Positions 15,856-23,860 of a DNA stretch of 61,584 nucleotides are shown here, one piece after another. This DNA is from Paraburkholderia atlantica (GTDB taxonomy: Bacteria > Pseudomonadota > Gammaproteobacteria > Burkholderiales > Burkholderiaceae). Position 1 is the first letter of the stretch. Every line of letters starts with the position of its first letter. The stretch spans positions 1 through 61,584 of the forward strand of contig NZ_WHNQ01000036.1 in assembly GCF_009362785.1 (NCBI RefSeq). The letters run 5' to 3'. The position numbers and the translations under genes are program-made. A model generated the notes under the pieces. That model was not told where the DNA came from. It ran no database searches and saw only the letters and a list, made by a program, of their open reading frames with translations.

Positions 15856-18009
15856 ATGGCTAGCCTTGCGCGTGTGATTCTCGACTTCCAGAGCGGCGAG
15901 CTGTCGCGTGACGAGTTCGTCGCGCAGCTCGACAGCGCGTTGTCGACCGAGCAACTCGGTCCGACGCGGCTGCTGGAGACGCTGTACGCCGCGCATCATC
16001 AGTCGCCGTTGCCCGACGATCTCTATCTGGAAGTGCGGCGGCGCATCGAGCTGCTGCGCGTGTCGAACGTTGCGGCGGGTGGCGAGGAAACCGGCATACA
16101 GACCACAGTCGATCTACCGTCGCTACGGTCGTCGAGCGCTGGCAGCGCGGGCACCGCGAGTTCTGCCGGAAGCACCGCGCACGAGACCATCAAAGGCATC
16201 GGCGATACGCTGAACAACCGCTTCGTGCTCGAGGAGTGCCTCGGCGTGGGCGGCATGGGCACCGTGTACAAGGCGCTCGATCTGCGCAAGCTCGAAGCGT
16301 CGGACCGCAAGCCCTATCTCGCGATCAAGGTGCTGAACGTCCAGTTTCGCGGCAATCCGAATTCGCTGGTCGCGTTGCAGCGCGAGGCACGCAAGGCGCA
16401 GGTGCTCGCGCATCGCAACATCATCACCGTCTACGACTTCGACCGCGACGGGCCGATCGTCTATCTGACGATGGAGTACCTGAGCGGCAAACCGCTGAGC
16501 CAGCTGCTGCGCACGCCTGGATATCAGGGCATGCCGGTGCGGGCCGCGCTGCCGATCGTGCGCGGCATGTGCGCGGCACTCGCGTACGCGCACGAGCGCG
16601 GCTTCGTCCATTGCGATTTCAAACCCGCGAACGTGTTTCTGACCACGAATGCCGAAGTAAAGGTGATCGACTTCGGCATCGCGCGCGTATTCCAGCGGCC
16701 GGAAGAGGAGAGCGACGCGACGGTGTTCGATCCCGGCAGTCTCGGCGCGTTGACGCCGGCGTATGCGAGCCCGGAGATGATCGAGCATCGCGAGCCTGAC
16801 CCGCGCGACGATATCTACGCGCTTGGCTGCATCACATACGAGCTGCTGACCGGACATCATCCGTTCGATCGCCTGTCGGCCACCCAGGCGCGCAATGCCG
16901 ACTTCAAGCCGCAGCGTCCGCCGAATCTCGATGCGCGCCAATGGCGCGCGTTGCGTGCGGCGTTGTCGTTCGATCGCGATACGCGGATGCCGAGCGTCGT
17001 GCGCTTTATCGCCGAGTTCGACAATGAAGCTCGCGCGGAGAAGTCCGGGACGCTCGCGTGGACCGGGCTCGCTACTCTGGCCGTCGTGTGCGCGGTCACG
17101 GTGGGCGTGTTCGCTTTTCGCTCGGGGTCCAGCCGGCAGCAGGCCGCGCGTTCCGAGGCGGCGGGACCGCTAGGCGATCAGGTCGATCGGGCAGCCGCGG
17201 CGTCCGCGGTCGCGCCTGCAACGAATGCCGCACAGACAGCGCCTCCTTCCGCTGGCGCGAATGAAGGAAGCACTACAACGGGTGGCGCGGCCGCAACCGC
17301 AACTCCGGCGCCCGCGCCGAAGCCCGCGTTGACGCTTGCCGCGATTGCGCCCACGCTTGCCCAGGTACCGTGTTCGGCTTTATCGGGCGCGGTGCAGGAC
17401 CACGCACTGACGGTGCGCGGTTTCCTGTCGCAGCGGTACGGCGCCGCGCGTCTGAAGGAGACCTTGGCGGCGCTGCCCGGCGTCGAGACGGTTTCGCTCG
17501 ACGTTCGGCCGCTCGCCGACGATAAATGCGACTTCGTCAAAACGCTTGCGCCGTTTCTGGTGCGCAACTGGCAGGCGGGACGGGCGGCGTCGCTGCACAT
17601 GCGACCGCCAAGCGGTTTGCTGACCGAGAACGACTCGCTGGTGGTGGACCTGAAAGCGCCCCCGTTCGATTCGTTCGCGACCGTCGACTACTACCAGCTG
17701 GACGGCCACGTCGTGCATATGGTGCCGAGCCGTCTGTGGCCGGACAATCAGATGCAGGCGAACGGCGGTCCGTACACGATCGGCAGCACTGCGGGCGATT
17801 GGACCGTATCGAAGCCGTTCGGCTCGGAGATGGTGGTGCTGGTGGTGACGCCGGTGCCGCTGTTCGACAAGCTGCGCCCGGAAAGCGAAGCGCGCGCCGA
17901 TTATCTGCGCGCGCTGGAGACGCGGCTCAAGCAGATCGGCGGCCAATACGGGCAGGATCGTTTATTGGCGGACTTCGCGCCGATTACGACCAAACCCGCC
18001 AAGCCATGA
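15856..18009 (+). CDS. Transmembrane Ser/Thr protein kinase (PknB/PpkA-like)
   Basis: The protein has 717 residues. After about 115 N-terminal residues comes a Hanks-type kinase: Gly loop GVGGMGTVYK (about 130), AIKVL lysine, catalytic loop VHCDFKPANVF (about 250), DFGIA (about 273) and an activation segment ending TPAYASPEM. HCD replaces the usual HRD, but the Asp is kept. One membrane helix (WTGLATLAVVCAVTVGVFAF, about 398-418) and an Ala/Pro/Thr-rich linker lead to a periplasmic domain of about 230 residues that I cannot name. It should phosphorylate cytoplasmic proteins in response to an envelope signal. The nearby FHA protein and PP2C phosphatase make a natural circuit. No ribosome site is obvious. 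Convergent with the next gene. Confidence 0.9.
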   Translation: MASLARVILDFQSGELSRDEFVAQLDSALSTEQLGPTRLLETLYAAHHQSPLPDDLYLEVRRRIELLRVSNVAAGGEETGIQTTVDLPSLRSSSAGSAGTASSAGSTAHETIKGIGDTLNNRFVLEECLGVGGMGTVYKALDLRKLEASDRKPYLAIKVLNVQFRGNPNSLVALQREARKAQVLAHRNIITVYDFDRDGPIVYLTMEYLSGKPLSQLLRTPGYQGMPVRAALPIVRGMCAALAYAHERGFVHCDFKPANVFLTTNAEVKVIDFGIARVFQRPEEESDATVFDPGSLGALTPAYASPEMIEHREPDPRDDIYALGCITYELLTGHHPFDRLSATQARNADFKPQRPPNLDARQWRALRAALSFDRDTRMPSVVRFIAEFDNEARAEKSGTLAWTGLATLAVVCAVTVGVFAFRSGSSRQQAARSEAAGPLGDQVDRAAAASAVAPATNAAQTAPPSAGANEGSTTTGGAAATATPAPAPKPALTLAAIAPTLAQVPCSALSGAVQDHALTVRGFLSQRYGAARLKETLAALPGVETVSLDVRPLADDKCDFVKTLAPFLVRNWQAGRAASLHMRPPSGLLTENDSLVVDLKAPPFDSFATVDYYQLDGHVVHMVPSRLWPDNQMQANGGPYTIGSTAGDWTVSKPFGSEMVVLVVTPVPLFDKLRPESEARADYLRALETRLKQIGGQYGQDRLLADFAPITTKPAKP

Positions 18010-18037
18010 TCCGTCATAGGGCCAATCGAAACGGCCC

Positions 18038-20065
18038 TCAGCGCAGATCCTTGACGACGCGAAAACCGTTCTGCGATTGACGCACGCCCGCGCTGTACTT
18101 GAAGCGCGTCGCGCTGAGCATGTAGTCGCCCCCTTCGCGCCATGAACCGCCGCGAATCGCGCGCATCTCGCAGCCGGGCGTGTCCCACGCATGGCCGTCG
18201 ACGGGTGCGCCCTGGTAGGAGTTGTGCCAGCAGTCGGCAGTCCACTCCCAGACGCCGCCGTTCATGTCGTACAAGCCGAGCGGATTCGCGGCGAACGTGC
18301 CGACGTTTTCCGGCCCTTCCTTGTGCCACGGGTCGCCGCAGTCCTTGCAATTGGCGTTGCCCTTGCGCATCTGCTCGCCCCACCAGTACGCGGTCGTGGT
18401 GCCGGCGCGATCCGCATATTCCCATTCGGCTTCGGTCGGCAGACGGTACGGTTTGCCGGTCGTCTTGCTGAGCCATTTGACGTACTGCTGCGCGTCGTCC
18501 CAACTCAGATCGCGCGCGGGTGCGGTCTTGATGCTATTGCTTTCCGGCGTCAGCTTCTGGCATGCGCCGGCGGCGACGCAGACATTCCATTGCTCGACCG
18601 TCACCGGGAATTTGCCGATCGCGAAGGGTGCGCCAATGCTCACGTGATGCACGGGCTTTTCCGACGGGTCGTCGGTATTGCTGCCCATTGCGAACGAGCC
18701 TGCAGGTACCGCGACCATGATCGGACAGGCGGCGCAGTCGCGGATTTCACCGGCGGTCGGCGGATGGGCGACGGTCTTTTCGGCGAATGGCGCGGCGGCG
18801 GCGGGCGGCGTCGGCGCTGGCGCTGGCGCGGCAGCGGCGCGCTGTGGCGGCGCGGCTGCGCTGGCTTGCGCCGCGGGATGCGCGACCTGCGCAGGTGGCG
18901 CGGGTGGCGCGATGTGACCGCTCTGCGCCGCGGGCGCGGCTGGCGGCGCAGCACTCACCGCGGGAGCCGATGCCGCCGCGCGCAATCGATCGATACGCGC
19001 ATGCGCGAGTGTGGCGAAGCGGCCATTCGGATAGGCCTTCAGATAAGCCTCGTAATCGGCTGGGTAGTTGCTGTCCTTGATCGACTCCCAGAACGTGATT
19101 TCGTATTGTTCGCCGCTTTCCTTCGGCATGATGCCGCGACTGCGCTGCGTAATGGCGCGATCGTCCCACGTAATCGACGACGCGGCAGCGCGTTCGCCAC
19201 TAGCCGGAATGGAAAAACGCGCCGCGGAGAGCCACGGTTGCTGCGCTCCGCGGGTGGCGGCGCGCACTTCGGCGGCGACGTGCCGGAACAGCGCGGCGAG
19301 CGATTCAGACGATACGTCGGCATCATTGAGCGCTTGCAGCAAGGCACCGGTGTAGACGCCATGCCGAGGACCGTCCGCCGCGAAGCCGCCCGGCGCGGTT
19401 GCGTAGGCAATCACGGTGTTGGATGCGACCTGCGGTTTGTCGATCCCAATCTCGGCGGGCGTAAATGGATTGTCGAGGCACGTATCGAGAATCACCAGAT
19501 TGAGCCCGCCGGCGCGAGCGGATTGCATCGCATGCAAGACGGTATTCAGTTCGACGCCGTTTCTCAGCAGCGACACCGGTGCGCGGTTATCGGCTCGAGC
19601 ATCGAGCCCGGCCGGCACAAGCAGCGTTTGTCCGGCTACCTGCATGCCGTGCCCGGCGAAATAGAACAGCCCGATATCGCCTGTTTTCAAACGCCGTTGA
19701 AATTCGTCGATCGCCGCGCGCATTTGCGGCGGCGTCGCATTCGTACGCGTGACGACTTCGAAGCCTCGCGCACGAAGTGCTGCGCCGACCGATTCGGCGT
19801 CGCGCGGCGCGTTAGCGCGAATCGGGGTGGGGGTGTCACCGTACTCGCCATTTCCGATCACGAGCGCGATACGCCGCGAATGGATGTCGTCGCGTGACGA
19901 AACAAAGGGTGAACCCAGCCAGGCGGTATCCGCCGGCAGCCCCAGTGCACTCGTCACCGAAGCCGCGCTCGGCTCGATCAATTGACGTTGCGTCGCGGCA
20001 CCGGCACTGTCCCACTGCGCCTGGATTGCCCCAACCACGCACACCAGCAGGAATCGTCGCCACAT
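18038..20065 (-). CDS. Exported caspase-like protein fused to an FGE/sulfatase-modifying-like domain
   Basis: From the ATG at 20065 (cagga upstream) the product has 675 residues with a signal peptide (MWRRFLLVCVVGAIQAQ). Residues about 65-300 form a caspase-like C14 domain (IALVIGNGEYGDTPT) with the expected His in FAGHGMQ and Cys in LDTCLDN. A Pro/Ala-rich linker follows. The C-terminal 240 residues are an FGE-sulfatase (SUMF) fold: VPAGSFAMGSNTDD, YRLPTEAEWEYADRAG, GLYDMNGGVWEWTADC, RGGSW, NGFRVV. I see no Cys after RGGSW, so the copper-binding pair of true formylglycine-generating enzymes is probably missing and the domain may only bind protein or ligand. It lies between the kinase and DUF4399 genes. 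The role in the peptide system is unknown; processing or quality control is possible. Confidence 0.85.
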   Translation of the reverse strand: MWRRFLLVCVVGAIQAQWDSAGAATQRQLIEPSAASVTSALGLPADTAWLGSPFVSSRDDIHSRRIALVIGNGEYGDTPTPIRANAPRDAESVGAALRARGFEVVTRTNATPPQMRAAIDEFQRRLKTGDIGLFYFAGHGMQVAGQTLLVPAGLDARADNRAPVSLLRNGVELNTVLHAMQSARAGGLNLVILDTCLDNPFTPAEIGIDKPQVASNTVIAYATAPGGFAADGPRHGVYTGALLQALNDADVSSESLAALFRHVAAEVRAATRGAQQPWLSAARFSIPASGERAAASSITWDDRAITQRSRGIMPKESGEQYEITFWESIKDSNYPADYEAYLKAYPNGRFATLAHARIDRLRAAASAPAVSAAPPAAPAAQSGHIAPPAPPAQVAHPAAQASAAAPPQRAAAAPAPAPTPPAAAAPFAEKTVAHPPTAGEIRDCAACPIMVAVPAGSFAMGSNTDDPSEKPVHHVSIGAPFAIGKFPVTVEQWNVCVAAGACQKLTPESNSIKTAPARDLSWDDAQQYVKWLSKTTGKPYRLPTEAEWEYADRAGTTTAYWWGEQMRKGNANCKDCGDPWHKEGPENVGTFAANPLGLYDMNGGVWEWTADCWHNSYQGAPVDGHAWDTPGCEMRAIRGGSWREGGDYMLSATRFKYSAGVRQSQNGFRVVKDLR

Positions 20066-20376
20066 CGTTTTATCCTGTTTGTACCGGACAGAATTCAGGC
20101 ATTCGTGCACCACGATCGCGCTGTCCGCGCGCATTATTAACGATAGCACGCGCTTCGCGTCATAACTGTCCGGGAGTCCTGAACGCGTCATACGGTTAAC
20201 GAGCATTGCGTATCTTTTTGGCAAGTTACGTTCTAAGCTGATTCACAAAGTCACCTCAGACGGCCGTTTTAACTAGGTGGCTGTCTGCCGGTTTCAATCC
20301 GCGACAAGCCGCTCGAACACCCGGATGGCCATCGATAGCCGGGCCCAGCCATGACTCCTGTTCGGGAGAGTGCGCT
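20066..20376. other. Divergent intergenic region
   Basis: This 311-base stretch separates the caspase-like gene from the first DUF4399 gene and must contain both promoters. I find no -24/-12 element with GG-N10-GC spacing in a TGGC context, and no small gene. Confidence 0.5.
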
Positions 20377-20880
20377 ATGCGAAGAACCCGTGTTTCCTCT
20401 CTTTTCGGCAGACGTGATCCGGCGCATGCGCATTGCGGCGGATTGCGCGCGGCGGTGTGCGCGACGCTCGTCGCGGTGTGCCTCGGTATAGGAACTGGCG
20501 GTGTCGCGCGCGCCGAGCAGACGGCGTCACCGCCGGGGGCCGAGGAGTACATCATCTGGCCGTCGGATGGCGCGGTGATTCACGGCGGCAAGCTGTGGGT
20601 GCGCATGGGGCTGCGCAATATGGGCGTGTGTCCGAAGGGCATCGCGTTTCCGAATACCGGCCACCATCATCTGCTGATCGACACGGATTTGCCCGCGCTC
20701 GACCAGGAGATTCCATCGGATCGCCAGCACCTGCATTTCGGCGCGGGCGAAACCGACGCGCGCATCGAGTTGCCGCCAGGCAAGCACACGCTGCAGCTGA
20801 TTCTCGGCGACCATCATCACGTGCCGCACAACCCGCCGGTGTATTCGAAGAAGATCACCATCACTGTGGTGAAAGACTAA
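20377..20880 (+). CDS. DUF4399 exported protein, copy 1
   Basis: The protein has 167 residues. An Arg-containing signal region ends near VARAEQ, followed by one DUF4399 domain: IIWPSDGAVIHGGKLWVRMG, NTGHHHLLIDTDLP, HLHFGAGETDARIELPPGKH, LGDHHHVPHNPPVYSKKI. The His clusters suggest metal binding, but that is only inference. Family function is unknown. ggagag lies ahead of the ATG. The next gene is a paralogue 46 bases downstream, so both are probably co-transcribed. Confidence 0.88.
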   Translation: MRRTRVSSLFGRRDPAHAHCGGLRAAVCATLVAVCLGIGTGGVARAEQTASPPGAEEYIIWPSDGAVIHGGKLWVRMGLRNMGVCPKGIAFPNTGHHHLLIDTDLPALDQEIPSDRQHLHFGAGETDARIELPPGKHTLQLILGDHHHVPHNPPVYSKKITITVVKD

Positions 20881-20926
20881 CGCGATCCGTTGGTTCGAAC
20901 TGGTCAAGCCGGAACGGAGAGTCCTG

Positions 20927-21364
20927 ATGAACAAGATCATTGCGGCCGCGGCATTCGTCGCAGCGGCGCTGGCGGCATCGACAGCGCCGCAGGGTGGGTG
21001 GGCAGCGACACCGTCGCCGCCCAGCGCATACGCATATATCGGCTATCCGAACGATGGCCAGGTGGTGCCCGCCAATAAGCCGTTTCGCGTGTGGTTCGGC
21101 CTGCGCTTCATGGGCGTCGCGCCGAAAGGCGTGAAGTACCCGAACACCGGTCACCACCATCTTCTGATCGATAGCGAGCTGCCGCCGATGGATCAGGAGA
21201 TACCCTCGGATCGCCATCATCTGCATTTCGGGGCGGGCGAAACGGAAACGATGATTTCATTGCCGCCGGGCCGGCATACGTTGCAGCTGTTGATGGGCGA
21301 CGACATGCATATACCGCACAACCCGCCGGTGTATTCGAAGAAGATCACGGTGATCGCGCGCTGA
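20927..21364 (+). CDS. DUF4399 exported protein, copy 2
   Basis: The protein has 145 residues with a signal peptide (MNKIIAAAAFVAAALAAS) and one DUF4399 domain: YPNDGQVVPANKPFRVWFG, NTGHHHLLIDSELPP, HLHFGAGETETMISLPPGRH, DDMHIPHNPPVYSKKITV. It is a clear paralogue of copy 1, with the NTGHHHLLID and HNPPVYSKKI motifs the same in both. The ribosome site ggagag is well placed. A 9-bp hairpin (21376-21384 with 21398-21406) follows the stop but lacks a T-tract. Confidence 0.88.
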   Translation: MNKIIAAAAFVAAALAASTAPQGGWAATPSPPSAYAYIGYPNDGQVVPANKPFRVWFGLRFMGVAPKGVKYPNTGHHHLLIDSELPPMDQEIPSDRHHLHFGAGETETMISLPPGRHTLQLLMGDDMHIPHNPPVYSKKITVIAR

Positions 21365-21523
21365 CTGTCATCACACAGCCAACAATGCCGCGCGCCCTGT
21401 TGGCTGCGATCCACCATTCGCGAGCCTCGCTCCGTCGGCCGCTAGCGACGGCACTGCGGGTGCGTTCTTCCAGGCCTTTGCTGCACGGCCTTCAGGACGC
21501 GAATGACGAAGGCAAAGCACTCC

Positions 21524-21538
21524 TGGCATAGCCCATGC
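21524..21538 (+). promoter_or_regulatory. Sigma-54 promoter of peptide gene P4
   Basis: The sequence TGGCATAGCCCATGC has GG at 21525-21526 and GC at 21537-21538, exact N10 spacing. The predicted start is near 21550. The leader then forms a small hairpin (cgagca/tgctcg, 21551-21569) that is conserved in P3. Confidence 0.78.
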
Positions 21539-21615
21539 GTCAGTAGCGCCCGAGCAGACAAGTTGCTCGAAGCCGACGCACAACGACGCGCTTTCCCTTT
21601 CCCAGGAGTTTTGCC

Positions 21616-21894
21616 ATGAAAACGCTGATGATCAAGGACCTGTCCAGCACCGAACAACTCGACAGCAAGGCGATGAGCGCCATGCGCGGCGGCAACAGCT
21701 ACTACTGCCCGATGCCGTCGTACCTCAGTATTCCGCCCGTCTATGCGCCGACCAGCATCAAGAACATCTGCCCGACGCAGTCGATCAACACGGAAATGTA
21801 CATCCAAAGCGACAACGGCAACGGCTCGGCGCTGGTCAGCGGTACGACGACCTACATCGCACCGACCGTGTACAACGTGAACAACGCGAAGTGA
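21616..21894 (+). CDS. Double-glycine leader peptide P4
   Basis: The product has 92 residues. Leader MKTLMIKDLSSTEQLDSKAM then SAMRGG ends at Gly25-Gly26. The predicted mature part of 66 residues begins NSYYCPMPSYLSIPPVYAP, has two Cys in total, and its C-terminal half is rich in Asn, Ser, Thr and Tyr (DNGNGSALVSGTTTY...YNVNNAK). That composition resembles self-assembling matrix proteins more than pore-forming bacteriocins; this is inference. aggag lies before the ATG. It has a sigma-54 promoter and sits directly upstream of the outer-membrane channel gene on the same strand. Confidence 0.82.
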   Translation: MKTLMIKDLSSTEQLDSKAMSAMRGGNSYYCPMPSYLSIPPVYAPTSIKNICPTQSINTEMYIQSDNGNGSALVSGTTTYIAPTVYNVNNAK

Positions 21895-21896
21895 GT

Positions 21897-21914
21897 GGCG
21901 CGCGTACGCGCGCC
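21897..21914. repeat. Perfect GC palindrome after the P4 stop
   Basis: ggcgcgcg-ta-cgcgcgcc begins one base after the P4 stop codon. With no T-tract it is unlikely to be a full terminator. It may protect the short P4 mRNA from 3' decay or reduce read-through into the channel gene. Confidence 0.5.
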
Positions 21915-22118
21915 CCGAGCGGCCGCGTGTGCGTCCCCAGCAGGTGCGTCGCTCAAAACGACCGCTCATTCGATCGTCCTTTCCACGCATCCTTCGCGTA
22001 TCCGCCGCTCCCCGCATCGATATTTCCGCCGCTTCATCGCTGAAGCCGCGCGGAAGCGGCTCGGCCCGAAAAAGCCGGCCATCTCGCGCGAAACAGGCGG
22101 GTGCAACTGGAGACAACC

Positions 22119-23621
22119 GTGTCAGCATCGCCAGAATCATCGTTCGGTTTGTCGTGTGATTCGCCGGACCTTCAGCGGGATTGCGCCGCAATCGCGGCGC
22201 CGCGCCGGATGGGTCGTGTGCTGCGCGGCCTCGGCGCCGCGGCGATGTGCGCATTGGCGTTGAGTGCCTGCGTCGACGTCCGGATGCCGGCTTATCAACG
22301 CCCGGACACGCCGGTCAAGACATCGTGGTCGGATCGGCAGGGCGCGCCGGTATCGGCTGCGGAGACGATCGAGCGCGACTGGTGGAAGGGCTTCCAGGAC
22401 CCGTATCTGGATACGCTGATCGACAAGGCGATCGACGGCAACTTCGATATCCGGGTGCTAGCCGCGCGTATCGAAGTCGCGCACACGCAAATCAGCGAGG
22501 CGGGCGCGGCCGCATTGCCGACGGTGGACCTGGGTGCCGGCGCCGACTTCACGAAGACGACAGGCCAGCCTTTGACGAGGACCTACAACGTCGCGCTGCA
22601 GGTGAACTGGGACATCGACATCTGGGGCAAGGTCGAAAAAGGCGTGCAGGCGCAAAAGGCCGAATTCCACGCGACCGAGGCGGATTGGCGCGCGGGGTAT
22701 CTCGAACTCGTCGCGAATGTGGCCAGTACCTATTTCCAGATCCTGCAATTCGACGACCAGATCGCACAGCAGCAAAAGACCATCGCCACGAACAAGCAAA
22801 TCCTGACGATCTACGAAGGCCAGGCGCGCAACGGGATCGTGCCGCAAACGCAGGTGTTGCGTCAGCAGGCGGAGATCAACCGCCTCACCAACGATCTGTA
22901 CGATCTGCGCCGCTCGCGGGCGGTTTCCGACAACGCATTGTGCACGTTGCTCGGCGTGCCGGCCGGCGAATTCCATGTGCCGCAGGGCCATTTGCAGGAG
23001 CGCGTGAAATTGCCAGGCGTGCCCGATGGCTTGCCCGCGCAGTTGCTGTCGCGTCGCCCCGACGTGGTGGCGGCCGAATTCAGGGTGCTCGAAGCCTATG
23101 ACCTCGTCGGTCAGTCGAAGCTCGCGCAATTGCCGAGCATCGGCCTGACCGCGCAGGGCGGCACCGCAAGCGTCGCGCTCAACCAGTTGCTGAAGTCGTT
23201 CACGTTCGGCCTGATGCCGAGCATCAACTTTCCGCTGTTCGATCCGGGCGTGCGCGCGCATGTAAAGGTGAGCGAGGCGCAATCGAAAGTCGCCGAACAG
23301 CAATATCGGGTGGCCGTGATGGGGGCGTTCGAGGAAGTGGAGAACGCGCTCGTCAATCTGAGTGCCCATAAGGCGCAGCACGAAGAATTGCAGCAGCAGG
23401 TGGCCCGCTTGCAGATCGTCGCGGATCAGATCCAGTCGCAACTGCACCTTGGCGTCGTGTCGCAACTCGAGGTGTTCGAAGACGAGCGGACCCTGCTGCA
23501 GGCGCAACAGGCGTTGCTGGAAAACCACCAATTGATTCTGTCCGACACGGTAACGCTTTATAAGGCGCTCGGCGGTGGATGGCCAGGTGTCGACGTGCAG
23601 GCGCAGGCCAAAGAGAAGTAA
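22119..23621 (+). CDS. NodT/TolC-type outer-membrane channel lipoprotein
   Basis: A GTG at 22119 with ggag six bases upstream gives 500 residues. A lipobox (LALSAC) sits about 50 residues in; a later ATG at 22209 would place the signal peptide at the very start but has no ribosome site. The body is a typical outer-membrane factor: RDWWKGFQDPYLDTLIDKA, long helices, TYFQILQFDDQ, SRRPDVVAAEF and a second OEP repeat ending with a coiled coil. It should form a trimeric channel from periplasm to outside. NodT-type factors often serve RND pumps, but the only partner genes here are the HlyD adaptor and the C39 ABC exporter, so it is probably the outer exit of the peptide secretion system. Confidence 0.88.
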   Translation: MSASPESSFGLSCDSPDLQRDCAAIAAPRRMGRVLRGLGAAAMCALALSACVDVRMPAYQRPDTPVKTSWSDRQGAPVSAAETIERDWWKGFQDPYLDTLIDKAIDGNFDIRVLAARIEVAHTQISEAGAAALPTVDLGAGADFTKTTGQPLTRTYNVALQVNWDIDIWGKVEKGVQAQKAEFHATEADWRAGYLELVANVASTYFQILQFDDQIAQQQKTIATNKQILTIYEGQARNGIVPQTQVLRQQAEINRLTNDLYDLRRSRAVSDNALCTLLGVPAGEFHVPQGHLQERVKLPGVPDGLPAQLLSRRPDVVAAEFRVLEAYDLVGQSKLAQLPSIGLTAQGGTASVALNQLLKSFTFGLMPSINFPLFDPGVRAHVKVSEAQSKVAEQQYRVAVMGAFEEVENALVNLSAHKAQHEELQQQVARLQIVADQIQSQLHLGVVSQLEVFEDERTLLQAQQALLENHQLILSDTVTLYKALGGGWPGVDVQAQAKEK

Positions 23622-23715
23622 CGAAGCATTGAGCTAATCCACGAGTTGGCGTACCACGCGGGTATTTCGTCGGTTGACGACTTAGCCGCTGTCTTCTCAT
23701 CCGGCGATATCCAAA

Positions 23716-23743
23716 TTGACACTCTCGATGCGTGACTTAAAAT
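23716..23743 (+). promoter_or_regulatory. Sigma-70 promoter of the exporter operon
   Basis: TTGACA (23716-23721) and TAAAAT (23738-23743) are 16 bases apart, 117 bases before the FHA gene. This strong constitutive-type promoter contrasts with the sigma-54 promoters of the peptides: the machinery would be made first and the cargo on demand. Confidence 0.65.
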
Positions 23744-23860
23744 CCTTTAGGGGTCAGCGTTTGCGTGGCTCTTCGCGACAATTTCGTTGGGCCGTCGTTC
23801 TTTGTCCAGTTCGCCCCGCGTTCCCGCCGCGGCAGGTAAACGCTTAGCGTTCCAGAGAAA

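Noticed and set aside
18010..18037. Terminator between kinase and caspase-like genes
   Set aside because: The 28-base gap between the convergent genes shows no stem with a T-run.
22209..23621. Later ATG as start of the NodT-type channel gene
   Set aside because: It would place the lipoprotein signal at the N-terminus, but no ribosome site precedes it; the GTG at 22119 has ggag at the right distance. Kept as an alternative only.
23622..23860. Sigma-54 promoter for the exporter operon
   Set aside because: No TGGC element with GG-N10-GC spacing is found; a sigma-70 type pair with TTGACA is much better.
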